From: Tetrapyrgos nigripes
Taxonomy: Eukaryota > Basidiomycota > Agaricomycetes > Agaricales > Campanellaceae
Assembly (NCBI GenBank): GCA_013368315.1
Contig: JAACJM010000356.1
Span: forward strand, 1 to 64,000
DNA: 64,000 nt
Reading direction: 5' to 3'
The position numbers and the translations under genes were made by a program. Under the pieces are notes generated by a model. That model had not been told where the DNA came from and ran no database searches. It was given only the letters and a program-made list of their open reading frames with translations. Shown here in pieces: positions 1 through 12,781 of this stretch. Position 1 is the stretch's first letter, and each line of letters starts with the position of its first letter.

Positions 1-146
1 ATATACCGCTAATTTTGCAAAAACTTCCTCCATGTGAATGGGGGTCTGAAATCTTAGGCAAAGCTCGGTCCTCAAGCAGAATGTGCGTAATCGTCCTTTA
101 TTTATCAAAATTTAGCCTACATTTACGGTTAAGGTTTTTCCTGATG
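1..146. mobile_element. Right end of a CATCAGG-type TIR element, truncated by the window edge
   Basis: The segment ends in the inverse of CATCAGGAAAAACCTTA. The next 30 or so bases inward resemble both ends of the 13.5 kb element at 31186-44655. It lies directly against copia gag-region sequence, so it probably inserted into the copia element. The left end and target duplication are outside the window. No coding sequence is visible. Confidence 0.65.
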
Positions 147-262
147 AGGATTCCCTACACATCTATGGGGAACCTCTCAGAACAGCGCTGAACACCGTTG
201 CCCCAACGGGAACGAGTGGCACTCTTTCTCTTGTCCAACGACTTGCTGCAGTCCGCAGCGAG

Positions 263-3200
263 ATGCCAAGTGGCTCACAGCCTGCACCTCCCAATGGCAT
301 GACCACTCAATCCTTGCCATCCAGCCGTGTTGCAAGCCCAACACCTGGCACGACTTCGACGGGATGGGAATGGCTGACTCCTCATCTCCAAAACGAGGAT
401 GGAAGGTACGATGAGCTAATCGACTGGCAGCGAGACGCAACAATCGGACTAGGAGGGATGGAACTACCCTCCAGGGCTCCAACTCCGAGTTCAATGCCAG
501 AACTCCGGAGCATGTCTCCGAGCCTATCCGAAACCAGCGACCTCGAGTACATGTCAACTCCGCCATCAAACGGCGGGATGAGTCTTCCTACATCACCCGT
601 AGAGGACACCGCATCGTACGAAATTCCAAGTCCACAACCTTCTACCCCCGTCATGGTTACCGTCAATGCCGCAAATAATTATGGATGGTCCTTAGACTCC
701 GAACCCTCCGGTTTGGATAACAGTTATCTCAGGTCAGATCTCAATTTAGATCTTATGAATAAAAGTACTGATGCGCTTTTCCCTGCAGCTTGTAATTTGG
801 AAGCAGGTTCTTCATGTATATATTTATTACATACTGCTCCTCTGGGTTTGACAACCCCTTTTATTTATAATGATCTGTACACTAGCCCTGGCGGCAACAA
901 TAAATATTTATGTGCCTGTGGCACTCTGTTCTCACTATGCCAGAATTGTAAGAAAAAGAGATCTGATACTGTCAAAATCCACTTCAGTGATGGATGGTTA
1001 CTTGATTCTGGAGCATCAGCGCATTTTACGTTCGACATCAATGACTTTGTTGAATTGAGTTATATAAAACCAATTCCAGTGAAAACTGCCAATGGATTCA
1101 CGAAGATTCGTGCATCCGGAACAGTCCTGATCTCTCAACGTAAAAGAGTTATGAAATTATATCCGGTCTATTACATTCCCGATCTAAATCAACGACTCTT
1201 ATCTGTTGGTCAATTCCTAAATGACAACATGTTTATGCGCGGTAACTCCGATCATATCACCATTTCGAGAAATACAACATTCTTGACTTTCTCAAAGCGT
1301 ATACCGGAAGAAACGCTATACTATCTTCCACACAAATCGAAAATTGTCGCTTCTAAAGCCAATCTTTTGATTTATCTTATCAACTACGAGATTTTACATC
1401 GTCGTATAGGACATCCCTCTCGTGATGTTCTAAAACATGTCCGACAACACACCCTTGGCACTCCTGAATTCATTATTCCTAAGGAACTTCCTTTGTGCAA
1501 AGGCTGTCTTGAAGGCAAAACTCCCAGACAGGCTTACCCTCCTAACGAACGACGTGCTACTCGTCCTTTCCAAATTATCCATACGGATTTACATGAATAC
1601 CCTACAATATCTTACCACAAGTACAAGTATATAATCGTCTTCTTTGATGATTACACTTCAGATGCTTGGATACGTTTTCTTAAAGACAAAAAACAACCAC
1701 TGACTGCCACTCGCCAGTTCCTTGCGATGGTAGAAACTCAATATAAGACGAAAGTCGAACAGTGGATGTCTGATATGGGTGGTGAATTCATCAAAGGCAC
1801 CTACCGAGAAATGTTACTCGAAAAAGGTGTTAAAATCCTTAACAGTGCACCATACATTCATCAACAAAATGGTCGAGCGGAGCGCTTTATACGCACTCTA
1901 ATGGATAAGGCACTAGCAATGATGAAGTTAGCATGTCTACCTGAATCTTGGTGGGAATATGCTGTCCGTCATGGATTGTATGTCTATTGACGTACTCCCT
2001 TACGACGACACAAATGGATAACTCCATTTGAAATGCTTGAAAAAGAAAAACCACGTATCGATCACTTACGAGTCTTTGGCTGTGGAGCTTATGTCTTTAA
2101 ACCCGAGGAAACTCGAAAAAACAAACTCGCTTCCAAGTCAGAACTCATGACGTATCTTGGTGTAGCACCGGGAGAACGTGGAAATCTTTTCATGCGTACA
2201 AACAATGCGGAATTTACATCCCCGCAAGCCGTGTTTGAGGAAGACTTCTTTCCTCGATGTAAAACGCAATCTCGTAATTCGAAACAACTACCTATCGAGT
2301 CATCGCACGACGATGACACTCCTCTACCACAACCAATCCCTGACGATGATGATGAAGATTTTCATCATCGTCCTCCTCGCATCCCTTCAACAAGGAGACC
2401 TGATCAGCTTTGTGACGACGAACCTGAACAGGATCCACCGCCTTCGTCCCGGATAGTGACTCTGAGCCTAGAAGAACGGTAACACCGCCGCCAGTGGAGA
2501 CACCACCTCCTCAGGCACCTCGAAAGCCCAGAGTTCCTAGACAAAGACGGCCACCAGCAGAACCAACGTGTCGAAGCGAGCGTACTGGTACTGTACCTAA
2601 ACGATACGGGGATAAACACCCTGTAGAAGTTGAACGCGATCTTGAACCTCAAATCGCAGCGATAAAAGAGCGGAAGCAAAAGCTAAAGCAGAGAGAGACG
2701 CTCGGAGAGAAAACTGACGTCAGCAAGCTGCAGAGCAACAGGTTCCCGGACCTAGTTCTGCATCCGGAAGCGCACCCCAGGGGGAGCAGCAAACCGAGAG
2801 TGATGACTCTGCACGCCCTGAATCAGAAGAAATGGCAGAACCATGCCGTGAAGGGGGAGTATCTTTAAATTTCTTGCTTATGCAGGCAATTGCTCCTGGA
2901 GAAATCGATTCCCACTTGCTTATTCAGAAAGTTACTTCGAAGAATGATGGGAATCAACCGAATGTTCGTAATATTCGCGAATGGACATTCAAAGATATTG
3001 CTCGCTTACCTATAGCTGAGCAAGAGGAATGGAAAGTCGCTTGCCACGAAGAACTAGAGGCTCTTTGCAAGCGCGACACCTATGAATTGGTCGAAAGACC
3101 TAAAGATAGGAAAGTTATCAAAAACCGATGGGTCTTTGACATCAAAACTGATGGTCGTAAAAAGGCAAGACTCGTTGCAAAAGGTTTTTCACAGGTCGAA

Positions 3201-4538
3201 GGCATAGACTTTGATCAAACATATTCGCCTGTTGTTCGATTCGAGACTGTGCGCTTAATCTTTGCTTTAGCTGCACTTAAGGCCTGGCACGTGTCCGGTG
3301 TCGATGTCCGATCAGCCTATTTATATGGCTTACTCGATGAAGAAATCTATATGGAACAACCGGAAGCCTTTAAAGTAAAGGGACAAGAGCATAAAGTCGT
3401 CCGGCTTCTTCGTGCTCTTTACGGACTCAAACAAGCAGGACTTGCGTGGTGGAAAAGTCTTGATAAGTCCATGGCGGAACTCGGTTTTAAACGAATCATT
3501 TCCGACGCCGGAATCTTCATTCACAAACGCTATGACGCCAACAAAAATCTTATTGAAAATTCTATCGTCATTGCTGTAGTCTATGTGGATGACGCTCTAT
3601 TCTGTGGAGCTAACAAAACCTTAGTCTTACAACTCAAAGGAGACTTTATGAAGAGATGGGAATGTAGGGATCTAGGCGATGTCAAAGAATTCCTTAGGAT
3701 GAGAATTACCAGGAAAGGCAGCAAGATCTCTTTAGACCAGTGCGCTTATCTGGATAAAATCCTAGAAACTTATGGAATGCAAAATGCGAAAGCTTCTGCT
3801 ACCCCATTACCTGGCAATTATCACCCTCTTCCTCTTCCAAATGACACTCCTGTCAATTATACTCTTCGTCAAAGTTATCAGGAGATAATCGGATCCTTAC
3901 TCTATTTAATGTTAGGAACACGTCCTGATATTTCCTTTGCCGTCACAAAACTTGCGCAATTTGCTGCAAACCCCTCACAAGAACACTACAATAAGGCGAA
4001 AGACATTTGCCGTTATCTCGTTGGCACTAGAAAATATGCTCTTGTGTACAACGGTCGAGGGGGAGAAGGCTTATCAGCCTATACAGACTCTGATTGGGGA
4101 TCAGATCCTGGAACTCGCAAATCTCAAACTGGCTTCTTTCTACAATTAGCCCAAGCACCATTTAGCTGGACGTCTAGACAACAAAAGACAGTTGCTCTAT
4201 CTTCGACTGAAGCTGAATACATGGCACTTAGTGACTGCAGTCGACAAGTCTGCTGGTTCAAGACTCTTCTCAGTGAAATCGAATATCCTCTCCATGCTAT
4301 TCCAATTTACGGTGACAATCAAGGATCAATTTTTATTGCATCAAACCCTGTCACGGATAAGCGAACGAAGCACATTGATATTCGATATCATTTTGTTCGA
4401 GAAAAAGTCATCGACGAGACAGTCAAGTTATTCTTCATTGAAGGAAGCAATAACCCTGCAGATCTACTCACTAAAGCTCTAGATCGAGTAAAGTTTGAGA
4501 AGTTCAGGAAACAATTGGGACTTCAGTTTTATAATTGA
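263..4538 (+). pseudogene. Copia Gag-Pol polyprotein, broken
   Basis: Residues in the first frame include the protease motif DSGASAHFTF (near 1008), a GAG-pre-integrase HxxxxH...CxxC region (near 1400-1510) and an integrase core with HTDLH, the DDY..W stretch and HQQNGRAER. A TGA at 1988-1990 interrupts the integrase C-terminal region, after which the frame resumes to 2482. Frame shifts follow near 2420-2490 and 2830-2870, in a low-complexity acidic/proline linker. The frame at 2832-4538 is open and carries reverse transcriptase (YVDDALF near 3583), then RNase H ending in TKHIDIRYH and ADLLTKAL. At least one stop and two shifts mean no full polyprotein is made. A gag zinc knuckle is not seen because the 5' part is lost. 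Confidence 0.9.
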
Positions 4539-4644
4539 AGAAATCGCATCGAAAACGTCGAGGCACTGGATCCCTTCCTTCCATGGCTGCTTACAGCGCC
4601 TACCTATGCTTACGCACACTACCGTGCTGCTTAGCAAGGGGGAG

Positions 4645-5012
4645 TGTTGAATTGGCGCATTCAGTTGCAGCCATCAACGAATTCTATGTAGAACAATAGT
4701 AGTAGTTATATATAGAACAATAAGATTATATAGACAATAAAGTGTAGTACGACAATAGTGTACGAAACCAGCATTGTTCTATCCAGTACAATAGAATCTT
4801 ATTGTTACTCTAGTATTAGTTTACATGTATTTGTACCTCCTAAAAGGTATATAAGGACTGGTAGATAGTCCTCCAAATAACAAGTTTTACACTTAACCCA
4901 CATCGCTCAACAAGCCTCTAACAAGCCTAATAAGCTAACTCTTATCCCCAGGTAAGTAGCGTAGTTGCCGCTGCGTTTAGTAGTGTACAAGCCGTACCAT
5001 GCCTGCTTAACA
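4645..5012 (+). repeat. Copia 3' LTR
   Basis: It begins TGTTGAATTGGCGC directly after a purine tract (AGCAAGGGGGAG) and ends in ..TTAACA, giving TG...CA termini and 368 bp. A likely TATA box (GGTATATAAGG) lies near 4848. A pyrimidine-rich stretch and the expected transcript start region follow it. Confidence 0.8.
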
Positions 5013-5758
5013 ATATGTGCCTACCTTGTCGGCATACGTTGGTCTTCAATTGGGAGTCCTCCAGGTTCCTCGACACGACCGTCCACCATCAAACATTAGA
5101 TATGCCAGGCTCCTCATTGCTTGGAGGAGGCTGTGCCAGACCTTTGTTCCACTGTTCCATTGTCCCATGTATCCGTGGAGGACCGAGGGTTGCGGTGTAC
5201 GTTTGTGCGACTGGCGAGCGACTGGCATTCTATGCACTGGCTCATCTTTCCCTAACTTCCGTTGGGTTTGCTCCATTGGGACCGCTACTTGAAGGCATCA
5301 ACAAGAACAGACAACGACTAGACTGCTGCGATTTCGTCATGCGTCTCAAGAACGAATTGTGAGGATGTAGCGGATTTTATCAGTGACGAAAGACGAGGCA
5401 CTAGTTGGGCACTAGTAGAGTTGAGGGAGCCGTGAAAACGGAGGCTGACATGGACAACACTTCCCCCACTGCTTTCACCATCGTTTTGGTCCTTCTCATT
5501 TCGTCATTCTAGCTCTATCCCTTCGCGAAGGTACCTTTGTCTAAACCTGCCGAACCGAACAACGCGACACGCCAATGGGGAAGACCAACCACCAAAACCC
5601 AACAAACCCAAGCTCAAACCCTCCCGAAACCTCCCTCTATCTTAATTGCTCAACACTATAGCCATTTCAGTAAAGTTGACTCCGGAACGCCCTTCATGAA
5701 TCCGAAATCGCAAGCTCGTTCAGCTGCGCTGTCAACGCCAGCACTACCGATACGTGGA
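5013..5758. other. Segment X sequence without a recognised gene
   Basis: The stretch is conserved with 56042-57139. A frame at 5537-5770 is rich in Pro, Thr and Gln and is shared with 56913-57158, but it looks like a relic or an untranslated stretch, not a domain I recognise. X2 carries about 360 bp extra (56238-56599), which is either an insertion there or a deletion here. Confidence 0.4.
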
Positions 5759-6939
5759 CATCAGGAAAAAGGCATCAGGCCTTTTCGGGCCTTTTCGAGG
5801 AATTTTATCCGAATCGCTGAACTTTTAAAAGCCAGGTCCGGTTTCTTTTAAAAGTACGTATGAAAAGTTCTACGCTACTCTACACTAGTAGCTTGTGATT
5901 CTCTCTAAGGCCAGCTCACTTGTGCGTCTACACTCTTTGGTCATAGCAGATGGAATCTGTATGAAAAAAGGCTATAAATCTCAAGCATACATAAGTAAGA
6001 AAGAGTGAACGTACCGTGAGCCTCTGTCTTTTAAACCCCTACTTCCTGATATAGACCCTGTTTGAGTGATTGAGTGAATGGCCCAGTAGCTGAGAGGCAG
6101 AAGGTACTCACCATGGAACAATTGTCCCCACCCAATCCATTGTTGTATCCTCCCCCCAATCCTCATTTGCATTTTTTGTAGATTTGGAACACGCGGACAT
6201 GACGAGCAAGCATAACAATTATTGGAAATGTTGAGGATAGAGGGAGTCTTCACTATTCGTGCATCGTAGAGCTGCTGGCTGGGTGTTGACGCGTTGAAAC
6301 ATTGACGTGGCATTTGAAGTCGAGCGCCAAGAGGTTGACAACAGTAAAGGAAGTTTTGAGGACTCCATTGATTGAGGTATTTGAGGATATTGAGGGTACT
6401 GTTGATGTCCTTGAGTGCAGCATTGAGGTAGTTGAGGACGTTGAGGACGTTCGGTTGAGAGCTGTTGACGTCGTCATGAGGATATGATTGATGGAAACGT
6501 ATATGAGGACCGAGGTGATATATAAAAGTACACGTATTACGCATGGCCCTTCGGAGTTTGAACAGGACTTGATCTAAAATTTCGTTGCTTCCCCACCCTC
6601 GCTCACTGTAGCTGACTGCACGAACGAAAATACGCACGCAACTTAGACAGTGGATGCCGGCACTAGCACTATGGGTGAAACGAGAAGCACTTATGCCATC
6701 TCCATGATATAGAGATGTGCTTACACGCCCTAGCTACACATTCACGGGGTACATATGTAGACTGGAGCTTGGAAAAAGTACAAAAAAAAGTACAAAAAAG
6801 TCCGAAAAAGTCTTCAGCCACGCAAAGTACAAGAAAGTTAGGAAAGGTCCGGTAAAAAAAGGTCATCAAAAGTCCGGACCGAAAAAAGTTGCCAAAAGGA
6901 TCAAAAAGGTCGGAAAGGTGAAATGCCTTTTTGCTGATG
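5759..6939. mobile_element. Non-autonomous CATCAGG-type TIR element (1181 bp)
   Basis: The ends are CATCAGGAAAAAGGCAT on the left and the inverse of CATCAGCAAAAAGGCAT on the right. Flanks are ..TACGTGGA and GACAAGGG; X2 has the empty site TACGTGGACAAGGG near 57131-57146. This fits a 2-bp GA duplication (a 6-bp TGGACA duplication with termini one step inward is equally consistent with this site alone). The interior holds a GTTGAGGA-rich tract near 6350-6480 and an A-rich tract of repeated AAAAAGT words near 6770-6920. There is no transposase. Confidence 0.88.
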
Positions 6940-7784
6940 GACAAGGGACGACATGGGGATAACAGCCTAGCGCGTAGTTTGGGAAGAGGGGAGGGAGAGA
7001 GAGGAATTACAAGGGAGGAGGGGATAGAGCGATGTTGATGTAGCGAGGGGAACGAGAGCACGTTATGGGTAGGTTGCCAAGGAGGAGGCAGAGGTGAGTA
7101 AATGATCTATCAGTGTCACCGCGTCAGGCTGGGCTAATCCGTCTTTTTGCCTCTTTTCCTTCCTTTCCTTGCCTGACTGCTATGTTTAGTTTGCGTTCGC
7201 ATACCTATTCAGTCTACATCTTACGACGACTGCAAGAATCGTTTCATCTCGTTTCATCTCATCTCATCTCCCGGACCTCTCCGCAACTCTTCTGACATCT
7301 CGTCACGTCTTCGCTCAGTCATCAACATCAACATCAACATCACTATCAAACCGCAGCTGAGGAACACGCAACACGCAACCCGTTTTCAACAGCAGTTCCG
7401 CACGCGTCATCTACCGTTACTCAATGACAACGTGGATCCGGGCAACACATACAGAACTCGCACGAATCGTCCCAGACCCAATCAACTGGGCAGAAGCTTG
7501 TAGTACTGCGAGAGTCTGACTAGGGGGCAGATGGTCATGTCAATCCGAGACGTAAGAGGGTCGCACAATCATCTTTTTTTTCCTGACCATTTTCCTGTTT
7601 ATTCTTTCCTCAGACGAAGCACCGGGGAGGATACTCTTGGATGTTGGGAACATTTCACCGGTAGGAAGTGGATGTCTCATGTGTCTACTCTACGCCGCCT
7701 CTGTCGGGGTATTGACTTTGCCCTCAGTTTTTTTAAAATCTTTCTCTATTTTGTTTTTGGTCTGAGCAACGTGCTTTCGGTTAG
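6940..7784. other. Segment X sequence without a recognised gene
   Basis: Conserved with 57141-57987. It contains an (ATCAAC)n-like stretch near 7320-7345. A frame near 7610-7790 encodes a hydrophobic stretch (LLYAASVGVLTLP in the X2 version), so part of a membrane-protein exon is possible, but I cannot assemble a gene. Confidence 0.3.
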
Positions 7785-7789
7785 GGATG

Positions 7790-8272
7790 TGTAAAAGAAC
7801 CGCTGATTTGGTTCGGGTTCAGGAGACTCTAAGATGATTAAGTAGTGAGAAAGGTACTGAATCAAGGCAAGCTTTCGCGTTACCGTGAAATACCAGGTTC
7901 TTGAGCACTTGGTGAGCACGCAGGCGTCAGTCAAGATCAAGAAACAGCACACTAAGCAAGCTTGCGCGTTACTAAGGATGCCGACTTACAATCAGTCAAG
8001 ATGTAAGGTTCAAATACAGATGTGTATTGCGAGGTAGGATCAAGTTATTACAAGAGTACATACCAAGATACTTATATATGTAATTAGTGAGTCATTAGAA
8101 CTATCTAGAATAGACGGAACTTTCATCAGAATGTTGTAGAAAAGGAAAGAAAGAAAGAGAAAACGGATGCCCGAGGCATGCCCGAAGCATCAATTACATT
8201 GCAAGTACGGTAAATTGAGATGTAGCAAACTCAAAGAAACAGAATACAAGATACTTACATTGTTCCATTACA
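7790..8272 (-). repeat. Solo LTR, family A (copy 1)
   Basis: It starts TGTAAAAGAACC and ends ..TTCCATTACA (TG...CA) and is flanked by 5-bp duplications GGATG at 7785-7789 and 8273-8277. X2 has the empty site TTAGGGATGGTTGACG near 57985-57999. It is 483 bp and inverted relative to the related LTR at 20238-20724. The TATATAAG motif suggests the transcription sense is on the minus strand. No internal retroelement sequence remains. Confidence 0.9.
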
Positions 8273-8277
8273 GGATG

Positions 8278-9412
8278 GTTGACGTTAGATACGGAGTATC
8301 TGCCCTTTCACTGTCAAGGGTCCTGGATTGTCTTCCCGGCCGTCCGCAACAGTCTCTTACCACATTGGACATTGCAGAGAGCCCCCGGGGACAGTAAGAG
8401 AGGATGGCCGAGGTTGGGGTGATTATGGTGCAAGGCTTATCTATGGCCGTGTCAATCGTGGACCTTTGCTTTTTCTTCTTGTCTTTTCGTTTTTTCTTCG
8501 TTATCGTTTTTCCTCCTCATTGTTCGTCTTCCTACAGAGCCGCCCATTGGGGGGTTTGAGGAGCGACAAGGCAAGAAGACTATAAGTCTGTCATATCTGA
8601 CTGATGAGGGGCGAAGGAGAGGGGGAGATATGTCTCTTCACCTTCCAACATGTGATGACGAAGACAGCCTGATTCTCGTGCTCATTATTTTTTAAAATTC
8701 CTTGCCTTTGTCCTTGCCATGCTTCGCATTGTTCCGGGTTCCCTTCCTCCGTGAGCGCTACTTGATACCCGTAGGAAGTTTGACTTTTATCGCTTCTCCG
8801 CTTGTCCGGCGGGCAGTGTGCCCCTTCCTTGTTACGTTAAACTTACATTCCCATTGACCTTCAATCTCGTTCTGAAATCGGAAGAATAGAGACCAAAGGC
8901 TTTGCAATGCGTTGAATAACGACTGTACTACCAGCAATCGAAGCGCGGATCGGAGTTAACAAGACAATCATTGATCAAGAATCAAGCCGATAGTATGTAT
9001 AACCAGAGAAACTATGGGTAGGGTACATCGGCTATGCATTGGCAGCAAGGGTGTGGGCATAGTGCGTAAAGAAAGAAAACCGGGTTTCAGCATAGCCACA
9101 AAACTTGCTCGGTGAGAATGATAGGCAGAGGTTGGTGCAGTTACCGAATATTAAGGTCAGCGAGACTGAGACGTTCGCTGAGGATGGACGGGTAAAGGGT
9201 GGGGTGGCAGCGCGTCGACGGGCAAGGGGAAGATGTGATTGAGACCCTCGAAGTAAGGAACAATGGGGGGGGGGGGGATTGTTGATGTGAAAAAGGCAGC
9301 AGTAAAGTGGGGAAGGTTGAGGCTGGGTAGCGTGGGGTGATTTTTCTTTTCTTGTTTGGGGTCTCTTCATTTTCTTCTTTTCTTTGTATCTTTATGTTCT
9401 GGGGACGATATG
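8278..9412. other. Segment X sequence without a recognised gene
   Basis: Conserved with 57991-59050. I see no convincing coding exon; poly-G near 9267 and several T-rich stretches are present. The GATTATGG(T/C)G(C/T)AAGG word also occurs near 29455 and 45236 in related, decayed sequence. Confidence 0.3.
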
Positions 9413-9642
9413 GGAGGTGGTAGGGCTCCTATCGGATCGGATGATCCGGCGCCATCCGAGCGATTGCTGGCTCGGACTCGGATGCGGATGGCCCCCCAAC
9501 CGACGGATGGTATCCGACCAATCCGCAGATCATCCGCAGATGGAAAGCCCTACGCCGGAAGTTTCCGTGGTTCTATACAGTACTATAATTGGTAGTGTAC
9601 ACAACAAATTTTTTACAGAAAAGATTTTCGAGTCTACTCAAC

Positions 9643-12600
9643 ATGGTGGAACACGACCGCCCCGATCCCACACTGGTGCTTCCTGATGGTTCAAGACGCC
9701 AGCATAAACGTAAACAACGCATAGATGGTAGCGAAGACGCCACATCATCCACACATCAGCCTCGTGGCACGCAAAAAGCTCGCAAAACAAACGAAAAATC
9801 TACCCCCAGACGCACACACTCTGAGGAGGGAGCTGAGCCTACTCAGGCTACTACCTCTGAACCAGATCCTACTCCTACCCTCCCAGATCCTACTCTCGCT
9901 ACAAATCCTACATATACACCCACTCCGAATCCCACCCCAACTCCCACACTTGTCAATCCTGAACCCACGGTTATTGAGATAGACGACGACGAAAATGAAA
10001 CTACGGACCTCAAGCATCGACTCAGTATGCCTGGCCGTCCCAAATCTTCGTGTGTCGCAGACCATCCTCAATTTCAGAAGAAGGAGTCCCTCGTGTATAC
10101 ATTTCTGATTATGGTGGAGCCCGAACACGAGGAGGGAAGGCTGGTATCCTGCGAAATGGCGTGTGCATTTTGTAGCGCGAAGAAGCTGCCAGAAAAGAAG
10201 TGGAAATGGAATATCAGTGGAAGAGGGTCAACGAGTAACTTTTTAAATCATTTCAAAGCAAAACATACCAATGTATGGACCGCTCGCAACACTGAAGATA
10301 TGTCTGCTCGCTTCCCAAATCGTTCCACGGCTCCAGCAGAAGGATCTACACAGCAGCTGACGTTGCATTCGTGGACAAACAAGGTGAGTACAATGCAGAA
10401 TAATTACAAGGTGATAGGAGCTTACCGTTGTCGACAGGCATTTGACTTCCCCATGGCAGATTGGCTGTTGGCTGAATGGATGGTTCTGAGCTGTGAAGAA
10501 TTTCTAGAAGTGGAAAATCAAGCTTTTCGTCGATTCGTTACCCATCTTCGCCCTGCCTACGGTGCTAGAATGGTGAAGGCGGATGCTGCGAAGAACCATA
10601 TTCACGGGGAGTATGAAAAGGCCGAGAAACGCTTGAAGGAATATCTGAAGGTAAGTCTTATATTAATACAAAAAGTTTGTAGTACTGATATAAGATATAG
10701 AACGCACCTGGAAAAAAAGCGTTTGCTGCCGACGCGTGGACATCCAACAATAACCTCGCATACTTGGCTATCGTTGTTTCCTTCATAATGGAAGAATGGG
10801 AAATGGCCTCACTGCTCTTCGACTTCCCACATCTCAAAGGACAACATACCGGAAAAAATATGGCGGAATTGCTTGCAAAAAAGATTATTGATTATGGTCT
10901 GGCTGATGATGTGAGTATGGATACTATTCAATGATTATTACTTGCGTACTCACTTCATGGGCAGTTCAGCGCACTAGCAGCTGATAACGCTAGCAACAAC
11001 GACACTTTACGTCAGGAACTGGCCTCAATTCTCAACGAGGCAAGTCAGCGTACCTGGTATGATCCCGAGGAAATGACAGTCTGTTGTCTTCCTCATGCAA
11101 TCCATCTTGCGGTCCGGGCTTTCTTGATCGAGCTGAAGGCAGTTGGTGAGGATGATATTGACCCCAATCAGGTAGAAACCCCTGGTAGTGCTGGCCTGGG
11201 AAAGAATCCTGAGGAGACGGCAGAGGAGGTGACTGTACAAGATGAGGGGATGGCTGAGATGTCCGATGAAGAGCTGCTGGCAGCTCAGGTAAGAGATGGA
11301 ATTGACGTGGAAGTCGTGGTCCAAAAGGTATGTGCACTGCCGCCTTCAAACGTGCATTGGAACTGACTTGCTAATTATAGATCCGTCAAATATCAAAACT
11401 GACACGTTCGTCACCACAGCGGTCAGAGGAGTTCCACAAGACCATTAGCATCGTCAATGCTATCAGCGACCCCTCCGTGAAGCTGCGCCTACTCAACCTT
11501 ATCCTTGATATTATAACCAGATGGAACTCAACATATTTTATGGTTAAGCGGGCTAAAGAACTTTGTGCTGTGGGTATCTTCTATTCCTCATTGCAAGTAC
11601 TATACTAACACATTTTATACAGGCTATTGACGAGTTATGTACGCGGAACAACCTCTACAAAAAGTACAAGATCAGCTCTGAGGAATGGGAAGTCATAGAT
11701 GTGATCGTCGAATTCTTAGAGGTGTGTGACGACTGGTAATCTAGTCTGGGTAGTACTCGACATCTCTTCCAGATATTTCGTACATGCTCAGAGAAAATGT
11801 CGGCCGGCAACTTTCCTACTCTCTCTGCCTCTCTCCTCGTTTATGTCAAGCTCATGAACGCAGTCGATAAATTCATGGAATCGGACATTGCAAAGAAGAA
11901 CACAATTGCAAAGAAGAACACAATTGCAAAGAAGAACACAATTGCAAAGAAGAACACAATTGCAAAGAAGAACACAATTGCAAAGAAGAACACAATTGCA
12001 AAGAAGAACACAATTGCAAAGAAGAACACAAGTGTGCAGGCAGGGCTTGTTGCATGTAAAGAGAAGCTGGAAAAGTACTATGACAAGTCAACATATGAGT
12101 CGCATTACTATTACGCTGCAGCAGGTATGTGACCATCATTCTTCTGAAGTATTTCACTCATTTTTTACGCAGTTTTAGATCCTCGCCTCAAACACAAATT
12201 ATTTGAAGCTAATCCCAATCTTTTTACGAGAGATTGGCGCCATCGGATGGAGACTGCTTTCAAAGAGCGTCTCACTTTATACAGTGCCGCCGCACCCGCC
12301 TCCACTGCCAACCCCTCAACTACACCTCAAACTCCTTTCGTCTCCAACACCAACAGCAGGTCCAGCTCTATCGACGATCTTTTCAATGATGAGTCACTAC
12401 TCGGCTCCTCAGCAGGTTCACCAAGTGCTACTGAGACGGCTGAAGAAGAATACGCACGTTATCTTGGAGACCGTACTACTAACAATGTAGACTGTCTGGC
12501 ATTTTGGAAGACGAGCGGCAAGTTTTACCCAAGATTGGCTGCATATGCGAGAGATGTGCTTGCTATTCCAGGTATGTCTTTTGATTTGTACGTTCTAATG

Positions 12601-12781
12601 TTATATTAATTGGGTATCTGCAGGGTCTTCGGTCGCCGTTGAGCGAGTACTTAGTGTTGGCAGAGATCTGATTGGCCTTCACAGGCACTCGCTGAGTGCC
12701 GAGACCAGTAGTGAGCTCATGATCCATCGTAGCATACTTGTTTTTGAAGGTGGCCTTACTGAAGATTATGTACCAAAGTAA
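9643..12781 (+). CDS. hAT-family transposase with BED zinc finger
   Basis: Cut-and-paste transposase expected to act in the nucleus on the element's own ends. I place exons at 9643-10383, 10438-10650, 10701-10910, 10965-11327, 11381-11569, 11623-11721, 11773-12124, 12173-12571 and 12624-12781; they sum to 2724 nt, 907 aa, with every junction GT-AG and in phase. An N-terminal Pro/Thr-rich tail precedes a BED-type finger (CAFC...HFKAKH). The RNase H-like core includes ADAWTSNNN and ALAADNASNN, and the C-terminal hAT dimerisation region includes DCLAFWK and SSVAVERVLSVGRDL. An 18-bp in-frame tandem repeat lies within exon 7. The start is the first ATG preceding the continuous frame (MVEHDRPD). 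No disabling change is visible, so it may be active; activity itself cannot be read from sequence. Confidence 0.9.
11887..12030 (+). repeat. 18-bp tandem repeat, 8 perfect units, inside the hAT transposase
   Basis: ATTGCAAAGAAGAACACA is repeated eight times without a mismatch and encodes IAKKNT eight times, keeping the frame. The perfect identity of the units suggests recent expansion. It inserts 48 residues, one-third lysine/asparagine each, between the catalytic core and the dimerisation domain. Confidence 0.98.

Larger units (their letters stand above)
147..5012 (+). mobile_element. Ty1/copia LTR retrotransposon, 5'-truncated
   Basis: Copia order is visible: gag remnant, protease, GAG-pre-integrase, integrase, reverse transcriptase, RNase H, purine-rich tract (4633-4644) and 3' LTR (4645-5012). 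The 5' LTR and most of gag are missing; a CATCAGG-type element end abuts the remaining gag region at 146/147. The 3' LTR is followed by ATATG, and copy X2 reads GAGATATGTGCC at the equivalent place (about 56053), so the element inserted inside segment X. Broken frames make it non-autonomous. Confidence 0.9.

Noticed and set aside
1..262. A 5' copia LTR at the window start
   Set aside because: No similarity to the LTR at 4645-5012; the sequence to 146 is a CATCAGG-type element end.
5981..6637. 218-codon open frame on the minus strand
   Set aside because: It lies within a non-autonomous element, overlaps a GTTGAGGA-rich low-complexity tract, lacks any domain, and is absent from X2 together with the element.
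5755..6943. 6-bp target duplication TGGACA for the 1.18 kb element
   Set aside because: It fits this site, but related elements have termini starting CATCAG and 2-bp flanks (TC in X1), so the GA/2-bp reading is preferred; kept as an alternative.
11841..12178. Overlapping repeat frames on both strands (FFFAIV, LCSSLQ, QRRTQL types)
   Set aside because: All arise because an 18-bp repeat keeps every frame open; only the transposase frame (IAKKNT) joins conserved exons on both sides.
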